Source: Betaproteobacteria bacterium (lineage in GTDB: Bacteria > Pseudomonadota > Gammaproteobacteria > Burkholderiales > SG8-41). From it: a stretch of 64,000 nucleotides of DNA. Below are positions 57,610 through 64,000 of this stretch, one piece after another. The stretch's first letter is position 1. Each line of letters opens with the position of its first letter. The notes under the pieces were generated by a model that had not been told where the DNA came from, searched no databases, and saw nothing but the letters and a program-made list of their open reading frames with translations. The stretch lies in the NCBI GenBank assembly GCA_029863175.1, contig JAOTVX010000001.1, positions 62,001 to 126,000 on the forward strand, in the 5' to 3' direction. Made by a program: the position numbers and the translations under genes.

Positions 57610-58743
57610 GTGCCGATGCGCCGGCAGGACCACTCGGCTCGCATGAAGCGCGGCAAGTCACCCGAGCGCCCGCCGGTATCCGTGATTACCGGCTATCTGG
57701 GCAGCGGCAAGACGACGCTGCTCAATCGGCTGCTGCGCCATCCGGCACTCGCGAACACCGCGGTCATCATCAACGAGTTTGGCGAGATCGCGCTCGACCA
57801 TCTACTGGTCGCGGCGCCGAGCGAGAACATGGTGCTGCTCGCGAACGGTTGCATCTGCTGCGCCGTGCGGGGCGACCTCGTCGGCACGCTGGGCGACCTT
57901 GCCGACAAGCGCGCACGCGGCGAAACACCCCCCTTTGATCGTGTCTTGATCGAAACCACCGGCTTGGCCGACCCGGTCCCGGTTCTGCAGACCCTCATAA
58001 CCGATCCGGAAGTCGGCCCGCGCTACCGCCTCGACGGGGTCCTGACGCTCGTGGATGGTGTGCATGGCGCCGCGCAGCTCGACGCCCACCGCGAAGCCGT
58101 CAAGCAGGCCGCGCTGGCCGACCGGCTGCTGATCACCAAATGCGACGTTGCGCCAGATGAATCGATCGCGGCGCTCGAGCGCAGGCTGGGCGCGCTCAAT
58201 CCGGCCGCGCAGCGTTACCGCATAACACGCGGGGAAATATCCCCGGAGGAACTGTTCGGCGTCGCGCTCGAAGATCGTGGCGCCAAAGGACTTGCGCGTT
58301 GGCTGCGGCAGGAGGCCTATGTTGCGACTGGTGCGCGTCGCGGTGGCTACATCGGGGCTGACCGGCACGACAACGGCATCGATGCTTTCAGCGTGCATCT
58401 CGACCAGCCGGTCACGCGCGCGGGGCTTGTCACGTGGCTTCATCTGCTCGCCTCGCTCCGAGGTGCCAACTTGCTGCGCATGAAAGGCCTCCTCAATGTC
58501 GAGGGCCGCCCCGTGACGGTGCACGCGGTGCAGACGCTGATCGACGAGCCGGTTCCGCTGGAGCGGTGGCCGGATGAGGACCGCCGGTCGCGGCTGGTCT
58601 TCATCACGCGCGACATGGCGCGCGCTGACATCGAGCGGACCCTGGACGCGCTGGGTTTTGATGCGGGCGCCGCGCAGCAATCGGGGGCTTTCGATCCGCG
58701 CGCCTACGAGCGCTTCGTCGCAGTGGCGGGAAATTTCCGGTGA
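57610..58743 (+). CDS. G3E-family GTPase (CobW/COG0523 type)
   Basis: Putative metal-chaperone GTPase. The P loop is SVITGYLGSGKTTLLN. The family's metal-binding CxCC motif is seen as NGCICCAVRGDL, directly after the NEFGEIALDH switch region. The G4 motif is TKCD. A CobW C-terminal domain follows (from about residue 255). No His-rich loop is visible. The start is uncertain: GTG 57610, ATG 57616 or ATG 57643 are in frame. At up to 377 aa the length fits. It is 36 bp before an amidohydrolase on the same strand; a role in delivering metal to neighbouring metalloenzymes is inference. Confidence 0.9.
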   Translation: MPMRRQDHSARMKRGKSPERPPVSVITGYLGSGKTTLLNRLLRHPALANTAVIINEFGEIALDHLLVAAPSENMVLLANGCICCAVRGDLVGTLGDLADKRARGETPPFDRVLIETTGLADPVPVLQTLITDPEVGPRYRLDGVLTLVDGVHGAAQLDAHREAVKQAALADRLLITKCDVAPDESIAALERRLGALNPAAQRYRITRGEISPEELFGVALEDRGAKGLARWLRQEAYVATGARRGGYIGADRHDNGIDAFSVHLDQPVTRAGLVTWLHLLASLRGANLLRMKGLLNVEGRPVTVHAVQTLIDEPVPLERWPDEDRRSRLVFITRDMARADIERTLDALGFDAGAAQQSGAFDPRAYERFVAVAGNFR

Positions 58744-58779
58744 ACCAGGGCAGTAAGTGATGAGGGAGGTATACGGGAA

Positions 58780-60126
58780 ATGGAGATGAAGTTTCCGGAG
58801 GAGAAGGGCCCGCAGCAGTTCGTCAAGGGCGGAACGTTGATCGACGGCTCGGGCAAGAAGCCGATCAAGGATCCCGTCATCGAGTTGAACGGACGTCGCA
58901 TCAAGCGCGTCGGCACCAAGGCGAGCATCAGGATCCCGCCGCGCGCCACCGTGATCGATTGCGGCAACAACACGCTCATGCCGGGGATGATGGATCTGCA
59001 CATCCACACGGCCATGTACAACTGCATGACTTTCCACAACCACCGGGTCGCGCAGTTCGAGATCATGCCGCACTTGCAGCAGATGTACTCGTTGTTCCAC
59101 GCGCAGAACTGCTTCGACATGGGTTTCACGACCCTGCGCGATCTCGGCATGAACGGACCCTACGGCCTGCTCGTCAACGAGCTGTGCGCGGTGCGCGACG
59201 CCATCAATGCCGGCATCGTGGAAGGCCCGCGCATGCTGGTCGCCGGCTTCACGACCATGACCGGATCGCACCTGGATCTCATCCAGCCGCGGGCGATGCA
59301 TCGCTGGGGCTTCAACACGGCTGATGGGCCTTGGGAGCTCAGAAAGCTCGCGCGGAAGAACATGCTCGCCGGCTGTGACGTCATCAAGACGTGCGCGTCC
59401 GGAGGCGGAGGCACGGACAAGGAAGAGCCCGACATCCGCAATCTCACGCAGGAAGAGCTCGATGCGCTCGTCGACGAAGCGCACGCCCTGCACAAGCACG
59501 CGGCGGTGCACTGCTTCACCACCCAGGCGCAACGCATGGCGATAAAGGCCGGCACCGACACGATCGAGCACATGGTTTTTCACGACGACAAGACCATCGA
59601 CCTGATTGCCGAGGTGGGCGTGCCCGTTACGCCCACCCTGTCGCATCGCACGGATCACGCGATCCAACTGCGGCGCGAGCAGGGCACTGCGGAGTTCGTG
59701 CTGCGCAAGATGAAGTATCTGCAGCCCTTCTGCTTCCAGACCTTCCAGAAGATGTACAAGGCTGGCGTCAAGATCGCCATGGGAACCGACATGGGCTTCG
59801 AGCCCCACATGGGGACGAACGGCGCGGAGCTGGAAATCTATGTCAAGCTCGGGATGAAGCCGATGGACGCGATTCTGACCGCGACTCGCAACGCGGCGCA
59901 GGCGCTGAAGATGGACAAGGATCTCGGCACGATTGTGGCCGGGAAGCTCGCCGACATCATCGCCATCAACGGCGATCCGCTAAAGAACATCCGTTGCATT
60001 CAGGACAAGAAAAACATCCAGCTGGTGATGAAGGAAGGCAAGATCTACGCCGATCGCCGCCCGGGAAAGAACAAGAATGTCGTCAACGTAAAGCCGGGGG
60101 AGTGGAAGATCGTTGATTATCTGTAA
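58780..60126 (+). CDS. Metal-dependent amidohydrolase family protein
   Basis: TIM-barrel hydrolase of the amidohydrolase superfamily, closest in style to imidazolonepropionase-like and prolidase-like members. Metal ligands are suggested by MDLHIHTAM (HxH), KTCASGGGGT (candidate bridging Lys), AVHCFTT and TIEHMVFH (His), and GTDMGFEPHMGTNG (Asp). The N- and C-terminal strands form the usual beta-sandwich (FVKGGTLIDGSG; GKLADIIAINGDPL). No signal peptide, so cytosolic. The substrate cannot be named. At 448 aa it is complete. A perfect hairpin spans its stop codon, and a cupin gene follows. Confidence 0.88.
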   Translation: MEMKFPEEKGPQQFVKGGTLIDGSGKKPIKDPVIELNGRRIKRVGTKASIRIPPRATVIDCGNNTLMPGMMDLHIHTAMYNCMTFHNHRVAQFEIMPHLQQMYSLFHAQNCFDMGFTTLRDLGMNGPYGLLVNELCAVRDAINAGIVEGPRMLVAGFTTMTGSHLDLIQPRAMHRWGFNTADGPWELRKLARKNMLAGCDVIKTCASGGGGTDKEEPDIRNLTQEELDALVDEAHALHKHAAVHCFTTQAQRMAIKAGTDTIEHMVFHDDKTIDLIAEVGVPVTPTLSHRTDHAIQLRREQGTAEFVLRKMKYLQPFCFQTFQKMYKAGVKIAMGTDMGFEPHMGTNGAELEIYVKLGMKPMDAILTATRNAAQALKMDKDLGTIVAGKLADIIAINGDPLKNIRCIQDKKNIQLVMKEGKIYADRRPGKNKNVVNVKPGEWKIVDYL

Positions 60127-60147
60127 TTCGCTCTGCGAATTACAGAT
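60119..60147 (+). terminator. Perfect 13-pair hairpin at the amidohydrolase stop codon
   Basis: ATCTGTAATTCGC-TCT-GCGAATTACAGAT, a perfect stem with a three-base loop. The TAA stop (60124-60126) lies inside the left arm. No T-run follows, so it may protect the 3' end or reduce read-through rather than terminate by the classical route. Confidence 0.6.
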
Positions 60148-60195
60148 TAATGAGGGAACGGAACGAACAGTAACTTTTAACTCAGGGTGAGGCAC

Positions 60196-60714
60196 ATGGC
60201 GATGCGCAAGAGTTCAGCCGGGAAATCCTCCAATGTCGGCGCGCGCAAGCGCGCCGGTGGTCAGTTTTCGTCGCGTGGCGCGACGAAAACTAAGGGCGCG
60301 ACGAAGGGCGGTAACGGGCGTTACCAGTTCAAGCTGGCGGGCCTGAAGAAGGTTCCAGCCGGAACTGGCTACTCGACGTCGCATGGCGGCGTTGTGGAAG
60401 GCAAACGGATGCTCGTAGGCTACATCCACAAGCCGCGCGGCACCGGCTCGCGCATGCACACGCACAAGAACGAGCAGTTCAACTTCGTGGTCCAGGGCAC
60501 ACTGAAGGGCTCGGTCAATGGCAAGCGCGTGCTGGCACCCGCTGGCACGCTGATCTATATTCCGGCAAACGTGCCGCACACGCTCGTCGCCACGCCGGAA
60601 AAGAACGTGATCTTCATCGCCATCAAGGATCTCTCGCAGGGCATTATCGGAAAGGCGGTCGACGGCACGATGGCGGGGCCGCTCTACGAGCGCGGCTACG
60701 GCCCGCGCGATTAG
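60196..60714 (+). CDS. Cupin-domain protein with basic N-terminal tail
   Basis: Single-domain cupin. Motif 1 is GSRMHTHKNEQFNFVVQG (His, His, Glu metal ligands) and motif 2 is PANVPHTLVAT (fourth His). The first 45 or so residues are low-complexity and strongly basic (Lys, Arg, Gly, Ser, Thr, Ala), unlike ordinary small cupins and resembling a disordered nucleic-acid-binding tail. ATG 60196 is chosen for the upstream GGTGAGG; GTG 60187 and ATG 60202 are alternatives. At 172 aa the cupin domain fills the C-terminal two thirds. The function is unknown; it lies between an amidohydrolase and a carboxyltransferase. Confidence 0.85.
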   Translation: MAMRKSSAGKSSNVGARKRAGGQFSSRGATKTKGATKGGNGRYQFKLAGLKKVPAGTGYSTSHGGVVEGKRMLVGYIHKPRGTGSRMHTHKNEQFNFVVQGTLKGSVNGKRVLAPAGTLIYIPANVPHTLVATPEKNVIFIAIKDLSQGIIGKAVDGTMAGPLYERGYGPRD

Positions 60715-60725
60715 GTCCAGCCGGC

Positions 60726-62261
60726 GTGTCCCACGAAGACCTCCTGAGGCAGCTCGAGGAGAACACCACCGCCGCGCTTGCGATGGGCGGGCCCGAGAAA
60801 CTCGCCGAGCGCAAGGCCCAGCGGCTGCTCAATGCGCGCGAGCGCATCGATTATCTCGTCGACCCGGGGTCCTTCGTCGAATCGGGCCGCTTTGCCCGCG
60901 CGATCCGCCCCGAGGTGAGGCACAAGACGCCGGCTGACGGCAAGGTCGTGGGTTTCGCGCGGATCGGCGGGCGGGAAGTTGCGCTCGTCTCGAACGACTT
61001 CACCGTGCTCGGCGCCTCGTCGAGCGTGGTCAACATGAAGAAGATCAAGCATGTCAAGCAGACCGCGTCCAAGCGCGGTTTGCCGCTGGTCCTGCTTGGC
61101 GAGTCCTCGGGCGCACGCATGCCGGACCGCATGGGCGCGGCCGGGCGCGCGATCATCGCGCAGGATTCCACTGAGTACCAGCGGCTGCGCGAGACCCCCT
61201 GGGTTTCTGCGTTGCTCGGCCAGTGCTACGGCTCTTCAACGTGGTACTCGGCTATGTCCGATTTCGTCGTGATGCGCAAAGGTGCCATCATGGCGATCGC
61301 CAGCCCTAGCGTTACCTCCATCGCGATTGGCAAGCCGATCGACCCGGAGGACCTGGGCGGCTGGAAGCTCCTGACCGGTATCTCCGGGCTGGCCGATCTG
61401 GCGGTCGACACTGACGAGCAGGCGCTCGACGCCATCAGGCGATTCCTGTCCTACCTGCCGAGCCACAGCATGGAGCCGCCGCCGGAGTACCCCGTGCCGG
61501 CCGGCTCGGATGAGCCGTGCCGCAAGGTTCTCGATGTCCTGCCCGAGTCGCGCAACAAGGTCTATGACGGGCGCAAGATCATCGCCGCGATCGCGGATCT
61601 CGAGTCGCCCTTCGAACTGAAAGAGCGCTACGGCCGTTCCGTGTCGACTGTGTTCGCGCGCCTCGACGGCAAGAGCGTGGGCTTCGTCGCCAACAACCCC
61701 CTGTTCAAAGGCGGGGCGCTTGATGCAGACGCGTGCCAGAAGGTCACGAGCTTCATGGTGCTGTGCGATTCCTTCAACATCCCTCTCGTGTTCCTGGTGG
61801 ATGTGCCCGGATTCCTGATCGGGCTTGAGGGCGAGATGCGCGGCATGCCCGGCAAGGTGATCAACTGGATGAATGCACTGACGCAGGTTACCGTGCCCAG
61901 GATCACGGTCATCATGCGCAAGAACTATGGCCAGGCGTTCATCAACATGGGCGGCGGCAAGAACACCGACGAGGTGGCGTGCTGGCCGATGGCGGATCTG
62001 GGATTCATGGATCCGGCGGTCTCCGTCAACGTGCTCTACGGATTGAAGCGCGAAGACGATCCGGAGCGCTTCAAGGAACTCGTGGCCGAGGTCGAGCGCG
62101 ACACGGCGCCTTGGGGTCTCGCCGAACTCTACGAAGCACAGAACGTGATCGATCCGCGCGATACGCGTCAATTCCTGATTCGCACGTTGCAGGTCCACCG
62201 CATGCGCATGAAAAGAGGCGTGGGCGAGCACCTGTTGCGCAACTGGCCGACGAGCTATTAG
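60726..62261 (+). CDS. Acyl-CoA carboxylase carboxyltransferase (beta) subunit
   Basis: Crotonase-fold carboxyltransferase of the PccB/MccB/AccD5 type, which moves CO2 from carboxybiotin to an acyl-CoA. The N-terminal half has ERIDYLVDPGSFVESG and the oxyanion segment SSGARMPDRMGAAGR. The C-terminal half has VDVPGFLIGLEGE and NYGQAFINMGGGKNTDE. At 511 aa the length is normal. No biotin carboxylase or biotin carrier gene is in the window, so the partner must be encoded elsewhere, or the enzyme is a decarboxylase or transcarboxylase component. The start is GTG, 12 bp after the cupin stop, indicating co-transcription. Confidence 0.88.
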   Translation: MSHEDLLRQLEENTTAALAMGGPEKLAERKAQRLLNARERIDYLVDPGSFVESGRFARAIRPEVRHKTPADGKVVGFARIGGREVALVSNDFTVLGASSSVVNMKKIKHVKQTASKRGLPLVLLGESSGARMPDRMGAAGRAIIAQDSTEYQRLRETPWVSALLGQCYGSSTWYSAMSDFVVMRKGAIMAIASPSVTSIAIGKPIDPEDLGGWKLLTGISGLADLAVDTDEQALDAIRRFLSYLPSHSMEPPPEYPVPAGSDEPCRKVLDVLPESRNKVYDGRKIIAAIADLESPFELKERYGRSVSTVFARLDGKSVGFVANNPLFKGGALDADACQKVTSFMVLCDSFNIPLVFLVDVPGFLIGLEGEMRGMPGKVINWMNALTQVTVPRITVIMRKNYGQAFINMGGGKNTDEVACWPMADLGFMDPAVSVNVLYGLKREDDPERFKELVAEVERDTAPWGLAELYEAQNVIDPRDTRQFLIRTLQVHRMRMKRGVGEHLLRNWPTSY

Positions 62262-62287
62262 CAGCGGCTGCCAGAATCACGCAGGAT

Positions 62288-62315
62288 TTAGCCGCAGATA
62301 AGCGCCGATTAGATC
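62288..62315 (+). repeat. Word-repeat remnant after the carboxyltransferase gene
   Basis: TTAGCCGCAGATAAGCGCC, then GATTAGATC: an internally repetitive GC(A/G)GAT(A/T)A stretch in the 121-bp gap before the lipoprotein gene. No facing arm is found nearby. It resembles a single arm of the spacer repeats seen elsewhere in the window. Confidence 0.3.
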
Positions 62316-62382
62316 AATAAGTGGTTAGAGGGTGAGCTGGCAGGCTTGCGCGAAATCGTTTCCAGTCCAGGGAGGGTGTGAA

Positions 62383-62802
62383 ATGCAGTGCGGGTGTCTG
62401 ACAAGTACGAGGTCCGGTGATGCTGGCGCCGATACCGGCGACGCACCGGCGCGCCCAGGCCCAGCGCTGGGGCTGGCATTGATCGTGGCGCTCGTGGCGG
62501 GCTGCGTCTACGTTGACGATGTGCGGGAATCCGTTCTCCCGGCCCGCATCGATTACTCATGCGCGGGAAACAAGGTCCTGCCGGTGTCGCGCGCGCCCGG
62601 TCAGAAGCACGCCGCAGTCCTCCTCGATGGAAAGTGGGTGAAGCTGGCGCGCGCCGATAGCGCGGCGCAGGAAAAGTACAGCAATGGAACCTACGCCCTG
62701 TACCTGCATGATGAACGCGCGATGTTGGAGGACCAAGGGCGGGTCCTGTACGGGCCGTGCACCTCGCCGGTTGATCTCCCGACGGCTCGCCGTTATCGCT
62801 GA
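62383..62802 (+). CDS. MliC-like putative lipoprotein
   Basis: Small exported protein. A hydrophobic segment ends in a lipobox-like LVAGC (about residues 36-40), suggesting lipid anchoring, although the N terminus before it is unusually long (about 25 residues with extra Cys). The C-terminal part resembles the MliC domain (inhibitor of C-type lysozyme): YSCAGNKVLPVSR, then SNGTYALYLHDERAMLEDQG, ending in GPCTSP, with the paired Cys. ATG 62383 is chosen for AGGGAGG upstream; an in-frame GTG at 62332 is possible. Domain assignment is by eye. Confidence 0.6.
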   Translation: MQCGCLTSTRSGDAGADTGDAPARPGPALGLALIVALVAGCVYVDDVRESVLPARIDYSCAGNKVLPVSRAPGQKHAAVLLDGKWVKLARADSAAQEKYSNGTYALYLHDERAMLEDQGRVLYGPCTSPVDLPTARRYR

Positions 62803-62855
62803 GAGTTCCGCGTGGCGGCGCACAGCGGCGCGTAGTGACGCCTGAGGTTGTCGCG

Positions 62856-63131
62856 ATGAAGCCGCGCTTGTTCTACGTTATCGCTTGGCTGCCGCTCGCC
62901 CTCCTGCTTGGAGTCCAACTCTACGCGCGCCAGTTCGATGGTTGGGGTCGGTGGGCGGCCGCACCCTTGTTTCTGCTGCCGGTCATCTTGAGCGCGGTGT
63001 TGGTCGTGTTCGGCGTCGCGATCTGCCGTCGTGAGGCCGCAGCGGGTCGCGCGCTGGCCGCTATGGCTACCGCAACGCTGGCCGCCGCCATTCCCGCGCT
63101 CTGGTTTGTGGTGCGCGTGCTCGCGAGCTGA
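62856..63131 (+). CDS. Small predicted membrane protein
   Basis: 91 aa with three hydrophobic segments (starting LFYVIAWLPLALLLGV; LFLLPVILSAVLVVFGVAI; TATLAAAIPALWFVVRVL). No family recognised. The start is uncertain: ATG 62856 follows TGAGG by eight bases, GTG 62835 is in frame. It lies between a putative lipoprotein and a convergent phosphodiesterase gene. It could be a real small protein of the envelope, but coding potential should be tested. Confidence 0.5.
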   Translation: MKPRLFYVIAWLPLALLLGVQLYARQFDGWGRWAAAPLFLLPVILSAVLVVFGVAICRREAAAGRALAAMATATLAAAIPALWFVVRVLAS

Positions 63132-63179
63132 GCAGCACGCGGCGTTTCGTAGCGGCGTTATTGCCCGGCGCCACGCCAA

Positions 63180-64000
63180 TCAGGGAGCGACGGGCGTCGG
63201 CGGCGGCAAAACCGCGCCCTTCTCACCGGCGACGCGGCGTAGAACGTCGGGACGGTCGCTGATGATGCCGTCGACTCCCCAGTCGATGAGGCGCCGCATG
63301 TCGGCGGGCTCGTTCACCGTCCATACCACGACTTTTAAACCGAACGCGTGTGCTTCCTTGACCGCTTCGCGCGTGAGATCGCCGCTATACGGCGACCACA
63401 CGGCCCCTCCCGCCGCCTTGACCATCCGGGGAATGGCCCCCTCGAACTGACTTACATGTAAGCCAGCCGTCCAAGGTGAGGATGGACGGCTGGCTTGAAT
63501 GTTGTCCATGAAGTCGCTGACCGTCGTGAGATAAACGGTCGCGATTTCCGGCGCGTCCGCCTGCACGACGGCGAGCGTGCGCCAGTCGAACGACTGGATA
63601 GCCGTGCGATCGGCCATTCCGGCCGCCCGCACGGCTGAAATGAGTACACGGGCAAAGACCTCTGGGGCGACCGTCTCATCCGGCGCCAACGGGGATGTCT
63701 TCGTCTCGATGTTGAAGCGCACCGTGTCGTTGGCGGCCTTGCGCACGAGATTAAACACGTCTGATAGTCGCGGGATGCGTGCACCGTCGACCGCCTGCTG
63801 CTCCGGCCAGCGCTTCGCGTAGGCGCTCGCCGGGTTGATGCGGCCTACGTCGTAGCGCTGCAGTTCTTCGTAAGTGAGGTCACGAATACGGGGACCGGGG
63901 TTCGTCAGCCAGTTCCCGTCTGGCCCGCGAGTCAGGTCCGGGTTCAGGACGGAGTCGTGACCGATTACGGCCACGCCGTCCTTTGTGACCGCGCAATCCA
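63180..64000 (-). CDS. Glycerophosphodiester phosphodiesterase, 5' end outside window
   Basis: GDPD-family enzyme hydrolysing glycerophosphodiesters to glycerol-3-phosphate and an alcohol. The frame is open to the right edge and reads DCAVTKDGVAVIGHD there, so the N terminus is missing. Seen: the second conserved His with VIGHDSVLNPDLTRG, RIPRLSDVFNL, FNIETKT (metal-binding Glu) and the C-terminal KVVVWTVNEPADMRRL and WGVDGIISDRPD. About 273 codons are present. A perfect hairpin and a palindrome lie inside the coding sequence at 63451-63496. Its product is the substrate of GlpD, encoded elsewhere in the window. Confidence 0.92.
   Translation of the reverse strand, partial: DCAVTKDGVAVIGHDSVLNPDLTRGPDGNWLTNPGPRIRDLTYEELQRYDVGRINPASAYAKRWPEQQAVDGARIPRLSDVFNLVRKAANDTVRFNIETKTSPLAPDETVAPEVFARVLISAVRAAGMADRTAIQSFDWRTLAVVQADAPEIATVYLTTVSDFMDNIQASRPSSPWTAGLHVSQFEGAIPRMVKAAGGAVWSPYSGDLTREAVKEAHAFGLKVVVWTVNEPADMRRLIDWGVDGIISDRPDVLRRVAGEKGAVLPPPTPVAP
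63451..63496. repeat. Two adjoining palindromes inside the GDPD gene
   Basis: CTTACATGTAAG (63451-63462) is a perfect 12-bp palindrome. It shares three bases with a perfect 13-bp inverted repeat, AAGCCAGCCGTCC (63460-63472) and GGACGGCTGGCTT (63484-63496), with an 11-base loop. The frame stays open through it and encodes a normal-looking family segment (SPWTAG). Confidence 0.6.

Noticed and set aside
57802..59808. 668-codon open frame on the minus strand
   Set aside because: Covers parts of two clear plus-strand genes (G3E GTPase and amidohydrolase) and their gap; composition is that of a shadow frame and no domain is seen.

Overview
The window is a chromosomal, origin-proximal segment of a GC-rich Betaproteobacterium. 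This is inferred from gene order: gltB-gltD-hemE-priA-argS-SPOR-dsbA on one side; the classic block rpmH-rnpA-yidC-mnmE-parS-mnmG-rsmG-parA-parB-atpIBEFHAGDC-(glpD)-glmU-glmS; then dnaA-dnaN-gyrB, topB, dprA-LysM, def-fmt-rsmB-DUF4390-ntrYX and tkt-gapA-pgk-pyk-fba. Genus cannot be fixed from the sequence. I see no rRNA, tRNA, CRISPR array, insertion sequence or prophage.

Layout. 1-12.9 kb (+ strand): glutamate synthase (gltB cut by the left edge), uroporphyrinogen decarboxylase, PriA, ArgRS, a SPOR protein and two tandem DsbA-like thiol oxidoreductases. 13.0-33.15 kb (- strand): glmS, glmU, glpD, the full ATP synthase operon with its own sigma70-type promoter, parB, parA, rsmG, mnmG, two parS sites, mnmE, yidC, rnpA, rpmH. 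33.2-34.9 kb: the presumed replication origin, with DnaA boxes upstream of dnaA and between dnaA and dnaN. Gene direction diverges here as expected for leading-strand genes. 33.3-38.4 kb (+): dnaA, dnaN, gyrB. 38.4-43.5 kb (-): topB, dprA and a LysM protein. 43.6-50.5 kb (+): deformylase, Met-tRNA formyltransferase, RsmB, a DUF4390 protein and an NtrY/NtrX-like two-component pair. 50.6-57.6 kb (+): transketolase and lower-glycolysis genes with a class I aldolase. 57.6-62.3 kb (+): a less usual group of a G3E (CobW-type) GTPase, an amidohydrolase, a cupin with a basic N-terminal tail, and a stand-alone acyl-CoA carboxyltransferase. 62.3-64.0 kb: an MliC-like lipoprotein, a small membrane protein and a glycerophosphodiester phosphodiesterase cut by the right edge.

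Most genes are ordinary housekeeping. The least explained content is non-coding. At least five intercistronic gaps (glmU/glmS, atpD/atpC, atpG/atpD, pgk/pyk, pyk/fba) carry imperfect inverted repeats, each made from its own short repetitive word rather than one shared sequence. Other observations worth a second look are a possible second DnaA-box/AT-rich region between hemE and priA, an intrinsic terminator ending a few bases before the glpD start codon, an NtrX-like regulator with an apparently dead AAA+ domain, the absence of yidD from its usual place, and strong hairpins overlapping the amidohydrolase stop codon and lying inside the phosphodiesterase gene.
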